A stretch of 64,000 nt of DNA from Candidatus Tumulicola sp. Lineage in GTDB: Bacteria > Vulcanimicrobiota > Vulcanimicrobiia > Vulcanimicrobiales > Vulcanimicrobiaceae. The stretch is taken from NCBI GenBank assembly GCA_036490475.1, contig DASXDT010000006.1, positions 248,001 to 312,000 of the forward strand. The letters are read 5' to 3'. The position numbers and the translations under genes were made by a program. Positions 35,673 to 43,844 of this stretch are shown here, piece after piece (the first letter of the stretch is position 1; each line of letters begins with the position of its first letter). A model generated the notes under the pieces. The model saw only the letters and a program-made list of their open reading frames with translations, was not told where the DNA came from and made no database searches.

Positions 35673-36086
35673 CTAGTGGCGCATCATGGCTATGAAATAT
35701 GCCTGCTCAAAGTCACTGTCGTATGTCACAGCGTCCGTAATGCCTAGATCAAGCATAATGACTACACTGGAACAATCGGTAAAGCTCCAGATCTTGTCTT
35801 TGTACTCTTCGTATCTCTGCAACGCGCGCTCGACGTAGTCTGGGCTTCCCTCTACGAAAACTACGTCGGTCCTGATTCTCAGATCGTCTACTAGAGACTT
35901 TGCCGCGGCGCGCACTGCGGCTCCATATTTCGAGAATCGATCGAGAACCTCGGCTACGATGTACGAACTTGTGACAAGGGTGACTTTTTTGTCTTGCAAC
36001 TCTGCCGTCAGGACCTTCGCGATGTCATTCAGACTTTCTCTGGGGCTCAGCAACGCTACCCAGTACGAGGTATCCGCGAATGCCAT
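35673..36086 (-). CDS. PIN-domain ribonuclease-like protein
   Basis: 137 residues from the ATG at 36086, where the PIN domain begins (MAFADTSYWVALL). The acidic residues follow in IVAEVLDRF, in FTDCSSVVIMLDLGITDAVT and in YDSDFEQA, as in VapC-like RNases. The frame extends to an ATG at 36164 with 26 more basic residues, which may be the true start. No VapB-like gene is visible upstream, so a toxin role is possible but unproven. Confidence 0.75.
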   Translation of the reverse strand: MAFADTSYWVALLSPRESLNDIAKVLTAELQDKKVTLVTSSYIVAEVLDRFSKYGAAVRAAAKSLVDDLRIRTDVVFVEGSPDYVERALQRYEEYKDKIWSFTDCSSVVIMLDLGITDAVTYDSDFEQAYFIAMMRH

Positions 36087-36208
36087 GAGCACTTGGCGTT
36101 TTGCGCTGCGGCCGCCGAATCGAGTCCGTGGCAAGTAAACACGGCCCGCGAATCGCGAAGCCATGTCGAGTTCTCTTTATCTAAACCGGCGAATGATCTA
36201 TCCGCGTT

Positions 36209-37438
36209 TTAAGGCGTTAATGAAAAGACGTTCCCGTGCGTACTTTGGCGGGCACCATACGTCGTGCCGTATAGCGTGCCACCTACTTCAAGCAGGCCTG
36301 CTTGAGGGTTCACGCCACCTCCGGCGCGGAAGCTGTGCAGCACATGCTCTTCGCCGCCCGTGGTAACGCTGAAGACCGTGCCTCGATTCTTTGCGCCGCC
36401 CATTGCGGTGGTGCCATAGAGCAAGCCCTTTACTTCGATTAGGCCCGCGAGGGGTCCACTGCCGTCTCGTCCTCCGAAATTATGGGTGGTTTTTTCTGTG
36501 CCGTCGGCAGTGACGCTGAAGACCGCGCCGCCTGAGCCACCGCCCGACGCCGTGCCGTAGAGCGTGCCTTGCACGTCAATCAGGTCAGACATAGGATTTC
36601 CACCATCATTTTCGTTTGTCCCGAAGCTGTATAGCAGATGATACTTTCCAGCCGTGGTGATACTAAAAACCGTTCCATAGCCGCCCTTGCCACCATAGTA
36701 CGTCGTGCCGTAAAGTGTGCCGTTGACGTTGACCAGGGCTGCCGCAGGGTTCGCGCCGTCGGTGCCTGCGCCAAAGTTGTGCAGTACGTTATGCTTACCG
36801 CGGGTCGTGATGCTAAAAACCGTACCGCAGGCCCGAGTGACACAATGAGAGCCACCATCATAGGTGGTTCCGTAGAGCACGCCATCGACATCGATTAAGC
36901 CTGCAAAAGGGAACGTGCCGTCGTTTCGGTCGTATGAGTATGCGGAATCGAAACTATATAGCACTTTTTCCTTTCCGGCCCTTGTGATACTGAAGACGGT
37001 ACCCGAGTCGTTTTTCCCGCCGTCGGCTGTCGTGCCGTACAGCGTACCGTTGACGCTAAGAAGCCTCGCCATGGGATTCACTCCGTCGCCGGGCGTGCCG
37101 AAACTGTGCAGCACGGTTTCCTGACCGCTCTTTGTGATGGAGAAGACCGTCCCGTAAAGATGCGAGCCTCCGGTAAGCGTCGTACCATAGAGTATACCTC
37201 TGACGTTGATAAGGCTCGCAACCGGATTCTTTCCGTCTCCCGGCGAGTTGCCGAACTCGTGGAGTATGTCGTACGCCTTATCCGGCCGCGATTGCTGGGA
37301 CGCCATTCCTCGCGGCGAGGCGCCGAGCGGGGGTTGCGATCCGCCGCAGCCCGCAAGCAACGCAGCCGCCGCGCTAAGACTCACGCCAAAACGTACGAAA
37401 GCCGTTGCGATAGCGGCCTGTGCGGCTGGTCGGTTCAT
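36209..37438 (-). CDS. GloVer tandem-repeat lipoprotein
   Basis: 409 residues; AGGAG eight bases before the ATG. The N-terminus is a lipoprotein signal with lipobox LLAGC. Seven or more repeats of about 45 residues have the form LxxVNGTLYGTTxxGG, then GTVFSIT, then LHSFG. Compared with the other two GloVer proteins the units are more uniform and less Cys-rich. Surface-anchored propeller; function unknown. Confidence 0.87.
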   Translation of the reverse strand: MNRPAAQAAIATAFVRFGVSLSAAAALLAGCGGSQPPLGASPRGMASQQSRPDKAYDILHEFGNSPGDGKNPVASLINVRGILYGTTLTGGSHLYGTVFSITKSGQETVLHSFGTPGDGVNPMARLLSVNGTLYGTTADGGKNDSGTVFSITRAGKEKVLYSFDSAYSYDRNDGTFPFAGLIDVDGVLYGTTYDGGSHCVTRACGTVFSITTRGKHNVLHNFGAGTDGANPAAALVNVNGTLYGTTYYGGKGGYGTVFSITTAGKYHLLYSFGTNENDGGNPMSDLIDVQGTLYGTASGGGSGGAVFSVTADGTEKTTHNFGGRDGSGPLAGLIEVKGLLYGTTAMGGAKNRGTVFSVTTGGEEHVLHSFRAGGGVNPQAGLLEVGGTLYGTTYGARQSTHGNVFSLTP

Positions 37439-37644
37439 TTGTAAAACTCCTAACGCTCGAAAGAGATCGCATTGGGTGCGGGGACTCGTCGAGACCGAGT
37501 ATGCGCCCGGTACGGAACGCCCGTCAATCCGGAGTGGGGCAATCCAAAACGAGCGAAACCAGACTACTCCGAGCGACCGACACGTGAAGGCCGCTCCGCG
37601 AGACTGGCTGGCCTCACCACTTAAATCGATCTAACGTGCATGTG

Positions 37645-39117
37645 TCAGTAATCGTAGGCTGGTGCAAATGCGAGATAATCCAACTTGCCCGATGAAGTCA
37701 CTGCATACTGGAAATCGACTACGTCCCTTGGAAATGTAACGTGGTACTCAAAAGACTGCACACCCGGCGGGCTGTCGCGACTTACAAGTTGGAACGAGAT
37801 TGGTGCGCCGAGACGGTCACCTAAGGCTCTCAAGTCGGCTGTGACTGACGCTTGTGCCGCCGCCGACGGCATTATCCAGCTCATAAAATCAGGATCTGCG
37901 TTTGTCGCGTTGATCCTGCCGCCAAGAGCGCGTTCTAACCACGCGCGAGCTTGTTGCTCTTCGATTTCGCTATGCGGTAACGCTTTTGACGGACTGTGAG
38001 GTAGCGGCTGCGCGTAGATCGCGGCGATGATGTCGTGCGCTATAGGGACGGGATTGAAGGTATCGCTGTTGCTCAGCAAGACCACTGCGACATGGTCGGA
38101 CGGGATAGTAATATCCTCACTAATAAAACCTGAGAAACCACCAAGGTGCCCTACTATAGCGTGACCGATAAAAGAGTTACCGGCACCAAGCCCGTAACCG
38201 TATCCGGTGCTCGTCCCGTCTGGTAAGGTTTTTGGCGTAGACATTTTTTCGAATGACTCTGGCGAAATCACGGCACCGGAATCTAACGCGATATCCCATT
38301 GGGCAAGGTCGGCCGCGCTCATCATGAGATCTCCCGTTCCCTGAAACCAACTATAGTCAGTCGGAGCAGCCTCGTGCGCCGTCCCCATTGCGAATGAGCT
38401 GTATCCAAGCGCCTCGTGCGGTGCAGTTTGCGAGTTGCTCTCGAACGCGGCCGTATGAAGGTTAGCAGACTCTAGGATCTCGTTGCGGACGAACGTCTGG
38501 TACGGCTCACCTGATGCTTTTGCAATCACCATGGAGAGCAGTAGGTAATTCGTGTTGGAATATTGCCAACTCGTGCCGGGTTTAAATGAAAGCGGTAAAT
38601 CTCGAATCGTCGCGAGCATCGCGCGTGGCGTCGTGCTCCTTGAGGAGTTCTTCCCAAACTCAGGCGTTTGCGTATAGTCTAGCAGTCCGGAGACTTGTCC
38701 CAGGAGCTGTGCAAGCGTGATGTCGTTCGCGTGCGGAGCCTCAGGCACGTACTTTGATAAAGGATCGTCCAACGCGAGTTGGCCCCGCTGCTGCAGAAGT
38801 AAGATGGCGGCGGCGGTAAATTGTTTGGTATTCGAGCCGATGGGATAGATCGTCTGAATACTTGCTTCTGTCTTTGAAGAAAGGTCTTGAACGCCGTACC
38901 CTCTCGCATAGACGACTCGGCCGTTCAGGGCGATCGCAAGCGAAGCACCAGGAACTCCCTGGCGTATCAACGCCGCGTTCATCGTCGCATCGACGTGAGA
39001 TTTCATCTGCGGCGTGAGCGCCGAAGGGACTGTCAAAGAGTCGGCCATTGCTTCCTGGACCGCCACAACGCTAATTGACAGCAACAATGCTACTACAATC
39101 GCCTGTCTGTGATTCAA
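37645..39117 (-). CDS. Serine hydrolase of the beta-lactamase/class C PBP family
   Basis: 490 residues with a signal peptide (AIVVALLLSISVVAVQEAMA). The catalytic motifs are present: S-x-x-K in YPIGSNTKQF (Ser95, Lys98), Y-S-N in SWQYSNTNY (Tyr186) and the HxG-type GHLGGFSGF. The C-terminal domain of about 130 residues is extra. It may be a D-Ala-D-Ala peptidase, an esterase or a weak beta-lactamase. It sits 21 bp downstream of a blaI-type repressor gene and is therefore likely inducible. Confidence 0.87.
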   Translation of the reverse strand: MNHRQAIVVALLLSISVVAVQEAMADSLTVPSALTPQMKSHVDATMNAALIRQGVPGASLAIALNGRVVYARGYGVQDLSSKTEASIQTIYPIGSNTKQFTAAAILLLQQRGQLALDDPLSKYVPEAPHANDITLAQLLGQVSGLLDYTQTPEFGKNSSRSTTPRAMLATIRDLPLSFKPGTSWQYSNTNYLLLSMVIAKASGEPYQTFVRNEILESANLHTAAFESNSQTAPHEALGYSSFAMGTAHEAAPTDYSWFQGTGDLMMSAADLAQWDIALDSGAVISPESFEKMSTPKTLPDGTSTGYGYGLGAGNSFIGHAIVGHLGGFSGFISEDITIPSDHVAVVLLSNSDTFNPVPIAHDIIAAIYAQPLPHSPSKALPHSEIEEQQARAWLERALGGRINATNADPDFMSWIMPSAAAQASVTADLRALGDRLGAPISFQLVSRDSPPGVQSFEYHVTFPRDVVDFQYAVTSSGKLDYLAFAPAYDY

Positions 39118-39138
39118 GAGACCCCAAATTTTATGAAG

Positions 39139-39516
39139 CTAGTATTCAAGGAGCGAGACCTCGAGCCGGGGCTCGGGTAAGGATGCGTTCACATGGAGAG
39201 CATCATCGAGAAGCGACGCTACAAGTGCGATGTGTGAACCGTTGAAGAATCGATTGACAACATCAGCAACCGCAAAGCAAGCTGCCTTGTCGCGCGTAAC
39301 ACGAGGATAGTAAACGTAGGCCCTGGCTATCTTTTCGTGGGCGATATAGCCCTTGTTCTCCAGCGTGCGCAACGTCGTCAACACGGTACTGTAAGCTAGC
39401 AGTGGCGGGGGCAGTGCAACGACCACCATGCCGACAGTCACGCGCTCGCGAGCCCACAGCACCTCCATCAAGCGTATTTCGTGATCGCTGAGCACGAGAG
39501 ATTTCTTCCGGGGCAC
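39139..39516 (-). CDS. blaI: BlaI/MecI-type transcriptional repressor
   Basis: 125 residues from the GTG at 39516, chosen for GGAGGAGC just upstream, for the family length and for an operator right before it; the open frame runs on to 39672. Winged-helix features are LVLSDHEIRLMEVLWARERV, then AYSTVLTTLRTLENKGYIAH and ARAYVYYPRVTRD. It should repress itself and the serine hydrolase. No blaR1/mecR1 sensor-protease gene is nearby, so the inducer route is unknown. Confidence 0.85.
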   Translation of the reverse strand: MPRKKSLVLSDHEIRLMEVLWARERVTVGMVVVALPPPLLAYSTVLTTLRTLENKGYIAHEKIARAYVYYPRVTRDKAACFAVADVVNRFFNGSHIALVASLLDDALHVNASLPEPRLEVSLLEY

Positions 39517-39532
39517 CGCTCCTCCGAGAGTG

Positions 39533-39552
39533 ACTACTACGAATCTAGTAGT
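39533..39552. promoter_or_regulatory. BlaI-type operator
   Basis: Inverted repeat ACTACTA (39533-39539) / TAGTAGT (39546-39552) with a six-base spacer, 16 bp upstream of the blaI start. Size and sequence resemble the TACTA/TAGTA-rich sites bound by BlaI and MecI. Confidence 0.65.
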
Positions 39553-39714
39553 CAGTATCAACTCTTTGGGAAACTTTGTCAAGTCGACTGGTGGAAGGTT
39601 GGATTTTGCGCCACTGCTATCAGATCCAGGCACCGGTAAGGCGCGCCGGTTGCGTACAGCTAAGATGCCCACGGCAATCGGAGTGCCCAGCTGTGGGTTG
39701 CGGTGGACCTTGCG

Positions 39715-42585
39715 CTACTCAATCCAGCGCTGTGCCGCCAGAGCCTTGATCCGACGCGCCGTCTCGCAACGCGGTTCGGAAAAGCGCTTAACGATGTTGC
39801 GCCACGCCCGTTCCGAGATCTGGAGCGCGGCAGCGATCTCCCTCTGGGGCAACTTAGCCAAAAGGGCGATGCACTCGGCCAGGTCGTCGCGCTCGTACTC
39901 GATGGGCAGAACGAAGGTTAAACTGGATCCACGATCTGCGTCGAGGCGATCAACTTCCTTTCCGATGTGTGAAACCGGAACCGACTCGATTGCGAGGCGT
40001 GAAAGCAATCCGATGGTGTGCTCTCCTGCGGGATTCCCATCCTGATCGGCAGCCTTTGCTTCGGGATGCATCTGATACTTTTCAATATACTTATCCAACC
40101 GCATCACGCTGATGGTATCGGCGTGCCCCGTTCCGAACCAGTCGAGGTCAATGCGTTTGCCCGTTCGGAAATCGATCCATTGCAGCTTCATCGATGCATG
40201 AGCATCGTCTTCGCGTGGTGCAATCGGCAATATATCCTTGGGACCAAGTTGAGTGTCTGGCGTTACCGACTGTACGAATCCGAATGGTTTGACGGATTGA
40301 TCGTAGGAACAACCTTCGTTGAATGCTTTCATGCGTTGGTAGATCGCCGGCTGGCTGATGGGGAACCTACGTCGCATCGGAAGGTCGAAGTCGATCAGGG
40401 CTTTTGATTCCTCTCGTTGCGCTTTACTCACCCTCAGATTGTCAATCAGGATCTTGAGCCAGGCATTGCGCGCGAGGTTCTTCGTTGTTTCGGACGGCGT
40501 TCGTCCGATGATTGCTCCCAACGCGCTTTCCATCGCTTTCACGATCTCGATACGTCGATTGGGCAACCATTTGAATAGCACATACCGTTTGGCTGAGATT
40601 GCAAAGCATCGAAGGTTCGGATGCTTCGGATGCTCTCTCTTAAGTAGATGTGGAACGACCGAACGGTCATAGGGACTAAGGGCGTTGAACTGCTCGCGAA
40701 TCTCTTCGACTTCTGCCTCCGAGATCGCGGGAATGTCTTTCGGGCAGTCCGGCCCGCAGGTGATTGCCAGACTGTCGGTATCGCAGAACGCGAACGATCC
40801 GCCTCGTTTGGTGACTTCCGATTCGAGCATTGCTAGCATCAAGCGGGCGCCGCCGGTCACGAGGGTTGCAATGATCGGATTGAAATAGCTGCCGGGCCGT
40901 TCATCGTGAATATTGGGCGATGGAAAAATCTCGTCCGAGAACACCGTGCCCGGTGTTACGGTCTTGCGCGTGTTTCCGGGCTTCACGTTGACCTCAGCAT
41001 ATATTCCGTATGAGCCGCTGTTCAGGAACAGCTTGAGTCCCATCTCTAACGGCTTCAGGGCTTCGTCCGCTTCTGGATCATTCTTGATCTTTTGGCGTTC
41101 CTCCACAATGGTCTTGAAAAACGGCTGGCTCGAACGCAACGGAAATTTGTTGCGAAACAAGACCGTCTTCGAACGGCGCTTGCCTCTGGTGACGACGCGC
41201 ATCGCTTTGTGGATGGTCGGCGATGGTCCGCCAAGCAGCATTCCCGCCAGGACATCGGCCAATGTATACCAGCGCAGTTCCTTCGTCCGAATGGGCGACA
41301 CGGCAATCGTATACGGGTCCTTGTCCTTCTCGCGCATGCGGATCGGCAAGATGGCGCCGTTCGGGTCCAGCTGGACCAAGCAGTTGAGCTTCGGCCAGAT
41401 CTTCGGATCGAACAGCGAGATGTAGCGGCTACCGCTATCCATTCGGGCCACAAGGGCCGTCACGTCGGCTGTTGCGTCTTCCAGGTCGATTACCGGGGAA
41501 GTCAACACTCTGTCGAGCCGCTGTAGGCAAAAGATCGTCGGGTACATCGAGGTGAAGTCGAGCACCCAAACCGGAACGTCCGTCTTGCGAACGCGCACAT
41601 CTGATCTCCCACCGAAGTACGCAGAAAGAAACCAGCCGAGATGCTCGGGCGAGAAGTCCGGTTGCTTTTCGAGCAGTGGAACGATGCCTAGTTGTTGCAG
41701 ATAGGCTTTCGCTACGCTGGCCGTCGAGTACAGGCGCCCCATGTAGCGCGAATGCTTCGGCTTTCTTCGTTCGTTCGCAAACGTCGCGAAGGGATGCATC
41801 GAATATTCCTCGCGCAACGCTCTGTACAATGCCCAGGTGGCTCGCACGTCCTGACGGCCGTAGGTCAATGCCGCGCGACTAATCGATCCAAGTTCGGGCG
41901 CTTCCATCTTGTGGGTGAATGCATTGAATGCTTTCCCGGCGCTTTTGAGCCTATGCCGTTCTCCGGTAAAGGCTCGCGTGACGGCGCTGAGATCGCAAAA
42001 GCGCCCATGGAAGAATGGCGTTTCCCAGTCGTAGAGTTTACGTTTCGGCGTGAAGCCGATGAAGGCGGCATTCCCAGATGGAGATTCGATTCGAAGATCG
42101 TGCCACGTCAAGCGACGGCTCAAGGCGAATGTGAACTTGCGGCGATTGCGCCCGGATCCGCATCGAGCAAGATAGGCGATCCGGCTCAGATCGAATGGGA
42201 GATTGAAGCCGACGCAGACCGCTCCACGCAGATAGACCTCCGGGTAGAACATGTCTTCTACGAATTGCTCGCGGCTGTACAGCTTCAGATTACATCGCGC
42301 GGCGTATTCGGTTACGCATTCCATTTCGGATTGATCCAGCAGATCTGAGACTATCATCGCTTCCTGCACCATTCGATCCCGGATGTATAGCCGAAAGAAG
42401 CCGAAGAGAAGGCGCTGGGCGGTGTCTGTCGTGGTTTCCGTATCAAATACTAGGGCGCGCTCGCCGTAGGGCGTCTTGCGCCATCCAGGGCCTTTTGTTC
42501 GGTTCTTCGGTTCGACGCGTTCGGGCTTGTTTGGCTCCACCCAGGCGCGCACGGCGCTTTGCCGAGTAACCCATGGTGCACTCAT
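39715..42585 (-). CDS. Family B DNA polymerase with 3'-5' exonuclease
   Basis: 956 residues with all family B motifs. Exo I is FDTET (Asp48, Glu50), Exo II GFNLPFD (Asn128, Asp132), Exo III YGRQD (Asp246), motif A DFTSMYPTIF (Asp343), motif B KLFLNSGSYG (Lys518 to Gly527) and motif C FCDTDS (Asp602, Asp604), then SAKRY (Lys666). It is therefore probably an active proofreading polymerase. The 175-residue spacing between motifs A and B is large and could hold an insertion such as TPR1 of protein-primed enzymes; priming mode is undecided. Overlaps the HNH gene by 4 bp. Presumed role: replicating or repairing the element around integration. Confidence 0.88.
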   Translation of the reverse strand: MSAPWVTRQSAVRAWVEPNKPERVEPKNRTKGPGWRKTPYGERALVFDTETTTDTAQRLLFGFFRLYIRDRMVQEAMIVSDLLDQSEMECVTEYAARCNLKLYSREQFVEDMFYPEVYLRGAVCVGFNLPFDLSRIAYLARCGSGRNRRKFTFALSRRLTWHDLRIESPSGNAAFIGFTPKRKLYDWETPFFHGRFCDLSAVTRAFTGERHRLKSAGKAFNAFTHKMEAPELGSISRAALTYGRQDVRATWALYRALREEYSMHPFATFANERRKPKHSRYMGRLYSTASVAKAYLQQLGIVPLLEKQPDFSPEHLGWFLSAYFGGRSDVRVRKTDVPVWVLDFTSMYPTIFCLQRLDRVLTSPVIDLEDATADVTALVARMDSGSRYISLFDPKIWPKLNCLVQLDPNGAILPIRMREKDKDPYTIAVSPIRTKELRWYTLADVLAGMLLGGPSPTIHKAMRVVTRGKRRSKTVLFRNKFPLRSSQPFFKTIVEERQKIKNDPEADEALKPLEMGLKLFLNSGSYGIYAEVNVKPGNTRKTVTPGTVFSDEIFPSPNIHDERPGSYFNPIIATLVTGGARLMLAMLESEVTKRGGSFAFCDTDSLAITCGPDCPKDIPAISEAEVEEIREQFNALSPYDRSVVPHLLKREHPKHPNLRCFAISAKRYVLFKWLPNRRIEIVKAMESALGAIIGRTPSETTKNLARNAWLKILIDNLRVSKAQREESKALIDFDLPMRRRFPISQPAIYQRMKAFNEGCSYDQSVKPFGFVQSVTPDTQLGPKDILPIAPREDDAHASMKLQWIDFRTGKRIDLDWFGTGHADTISVMRLDKYIEKYQMHPEAKAADQDGNPAGEHTIGLLSRLAIESVPVSHIGKEVDRLDADRGSSLTFVLPIEYERDDLAECIALLAKLPQREIAAALQISERAWRNIVKRFSEPRCETARRIKALAAQRWIE

Positions 42586-43247
42586 GGCGTGCTCGCGGTC
42601 GGATGCGGTAGCTCCAGAACAGGAGTTGCGGGAAGCATGGTCCCGTAGTCCCTGCCGTACCTGGATACGAGGTGGGCATCAGCCCGGACGTTCCACAAGG
42701 CCCACAGGATAAGACCGGCACTGAGGACACCAAGAAAGACGGCGCGCGGCATCTGGTCATTGGCGCCGTCCCAGAAGGCTATCATCCCAATGATGGCGGC
42801 GGCGCCGAACTCAAACGCCGCCTGCAGTTCCAGCGCGCGCCGATTCGAATCGCGTAACCGTAGCGCGGCCATCGGCCCAACCTCGGCGCTTTGCGACTTG
42901 ATCGCGTGGTGATTGGAGCAAAGAGGCACTCGGAACTCGCTGTTGGCGGCGTTCTCGACGTGGTCCAGTTCCAGGATCCGGACCTCCGACTCACCGCACA
43001 CCACGCACATTGGTTTGGAGTAGCCGGCCATTTCGAAACGCCGCATCTTTTGCTTGCGGCTCTTGTCCGTCACCGTCTTGTTCCGCCCCTTACAGTTGCG
43101 GCACAAAATCGATTCGCAAGCATTACGGGGCTGGCACAGCATGCCGATCTCAGCATTGCCACACGTTACGCATTGTGGATCATCGACGCCGAAGCGCTGC
43201 TCCTTGCGGATTCGCGCGTCCTTTAATGCGGTAGAGTAGTCGTTCAT
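42582..43247 (-). CDS. HNH endonuclease with zinc ribbon and two membrane segments
   Basis: 221 residues. A zinc-binding part (CVTCG at 26-30, LCRNCKGR at 48-55) precedes an HNH core: CVVCG (81-85), LELDHVENAAN (His96) and LCSNHH (Cys110, His113, His114). After residue 140 come two hydrophobic helices (FEFGAAAIIGMIAFW and AVFLGVLSAGLILWALW). HNH nucleases cut DNA and are common casposon cargo; a membrane-anchored one is unusual. It overlaps both neighbours by 4 bp, so all three minus-strand products are coupled. Confidence 0.85.
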   Translation of the reverse strand: MNDYSTALKDARIRKEQRFGVDDPQCVTCGNAEIGMLCQPRNACESILCRNCKGRNKTVTDKSRKQKMRRFEMAGYSKPMCVVCGESEVRILELDHVENAANSEFRVPLCSNHHAIKSQSAEVGPMAALRLRDSNRRALELQAAFEFGAAAIIGMIAFWDGANDQMPRAVFLGVLSAGLILWALWNVRADAHLVSRYGRDYGTMLPATPVLELPHPTASTP

Positions 43248-43738
43248 GCCGCTGCCTCCGGCGCATAGATATCAGCAAATGAAACTGCACCAGCGCGGCC
43301 CAGGCGATCCAGCACCTTTGGATCCGTGACGAACTCGAACGTCTCACCTTTGCTCCGAACGTGCTTCCCTCGAAAGCGTTCCAGCGCGGTGGTTTCGCCG
43401 TTGCGGTAGTAGTCCCGGGCAGCGTTGTTAAAGTCGCTCACCCGCGACGCCGTTCGAGAGCTGCGCGTGGTGACCGTCACTTCGCCCTGGGCCGTCAGCA
43501 TTCGTAAGCGCCGCACCAGATGATCGGTGCGCTTCACATCCAGCCGTCCGGAGCGGACCTCCAGCGCTGACCCTGCATGGCGCTTCACCGTCTTGAGGGT
43601 GGTGCCCGTCAGTTTGGCCGCCTTCGTCATGGAGAGGGCTGGGTTGCGCCGCTTCATGCTAATTGCGTCGAGCGCCCGGCGCCGGGCGTCCTCTTTGAAG
43701 AATATCGCGCGTAGGTCGAGCGTTTGCTGTACTGCCAT
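43244..43738 (-). CDS. HTH DNA-binding protein of the module
   Basis: 164 residues from the ATG at 43738, which has AAAGGAGG nine bases upstream and matches the only possible start in copy 2; the frame runs on to 43867. A helix-turn-helix is visible at about residues 36-60 (MTKAAKLTGTTLKTVKRHAG), followed by a basic region (RTDHLVRRLRML) and a C-terminal domain with VSDFNNAARDYYRNGETTAL and FRGKH. First gene of the minus-strand operon; probably a regulator or an end-binding accessory protein (inference). Confidence 0.78.
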   Translation of the reverse strand: MAVQQTLDLRAIFFKEDARRRALDAISMKRRNPALSMTKAAKLTGTTLKTVKRHAGSALEVRSGRLDVKRTDHLVRRLRMLTAQGEVTVTTRSSRTASRVSDFNNAARDYYRNGETTALERFRGKHVRSKGETFEFVTDPKVLDRLGRAGAVSFADIYAPEAAA

Positions 43739-43844
43739 CGAGCGGGCCTCCTTTGACCCGATGCCATCTAACGTACCGCCGAAATAGACTTCTAGCTCGA
43801 CAGTTTCGCGCGGAGCCAAAACGGATCGGGTCGAATACTGACAG
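43739..43844. promoter_or_regulatory. Divergent promoter region, copy 1
   Basis: This 106-bp gap separates the two operons of the module. A stretch of 21 bp at 43804-43824 (TTTCGCGCGGAGCCAAAACG and one more G) is identical to 59115-59135 in copy 2, while the rest of the gap has diverged. It probably holds a shared regulator or polymerase site. Confidence 0.5.
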
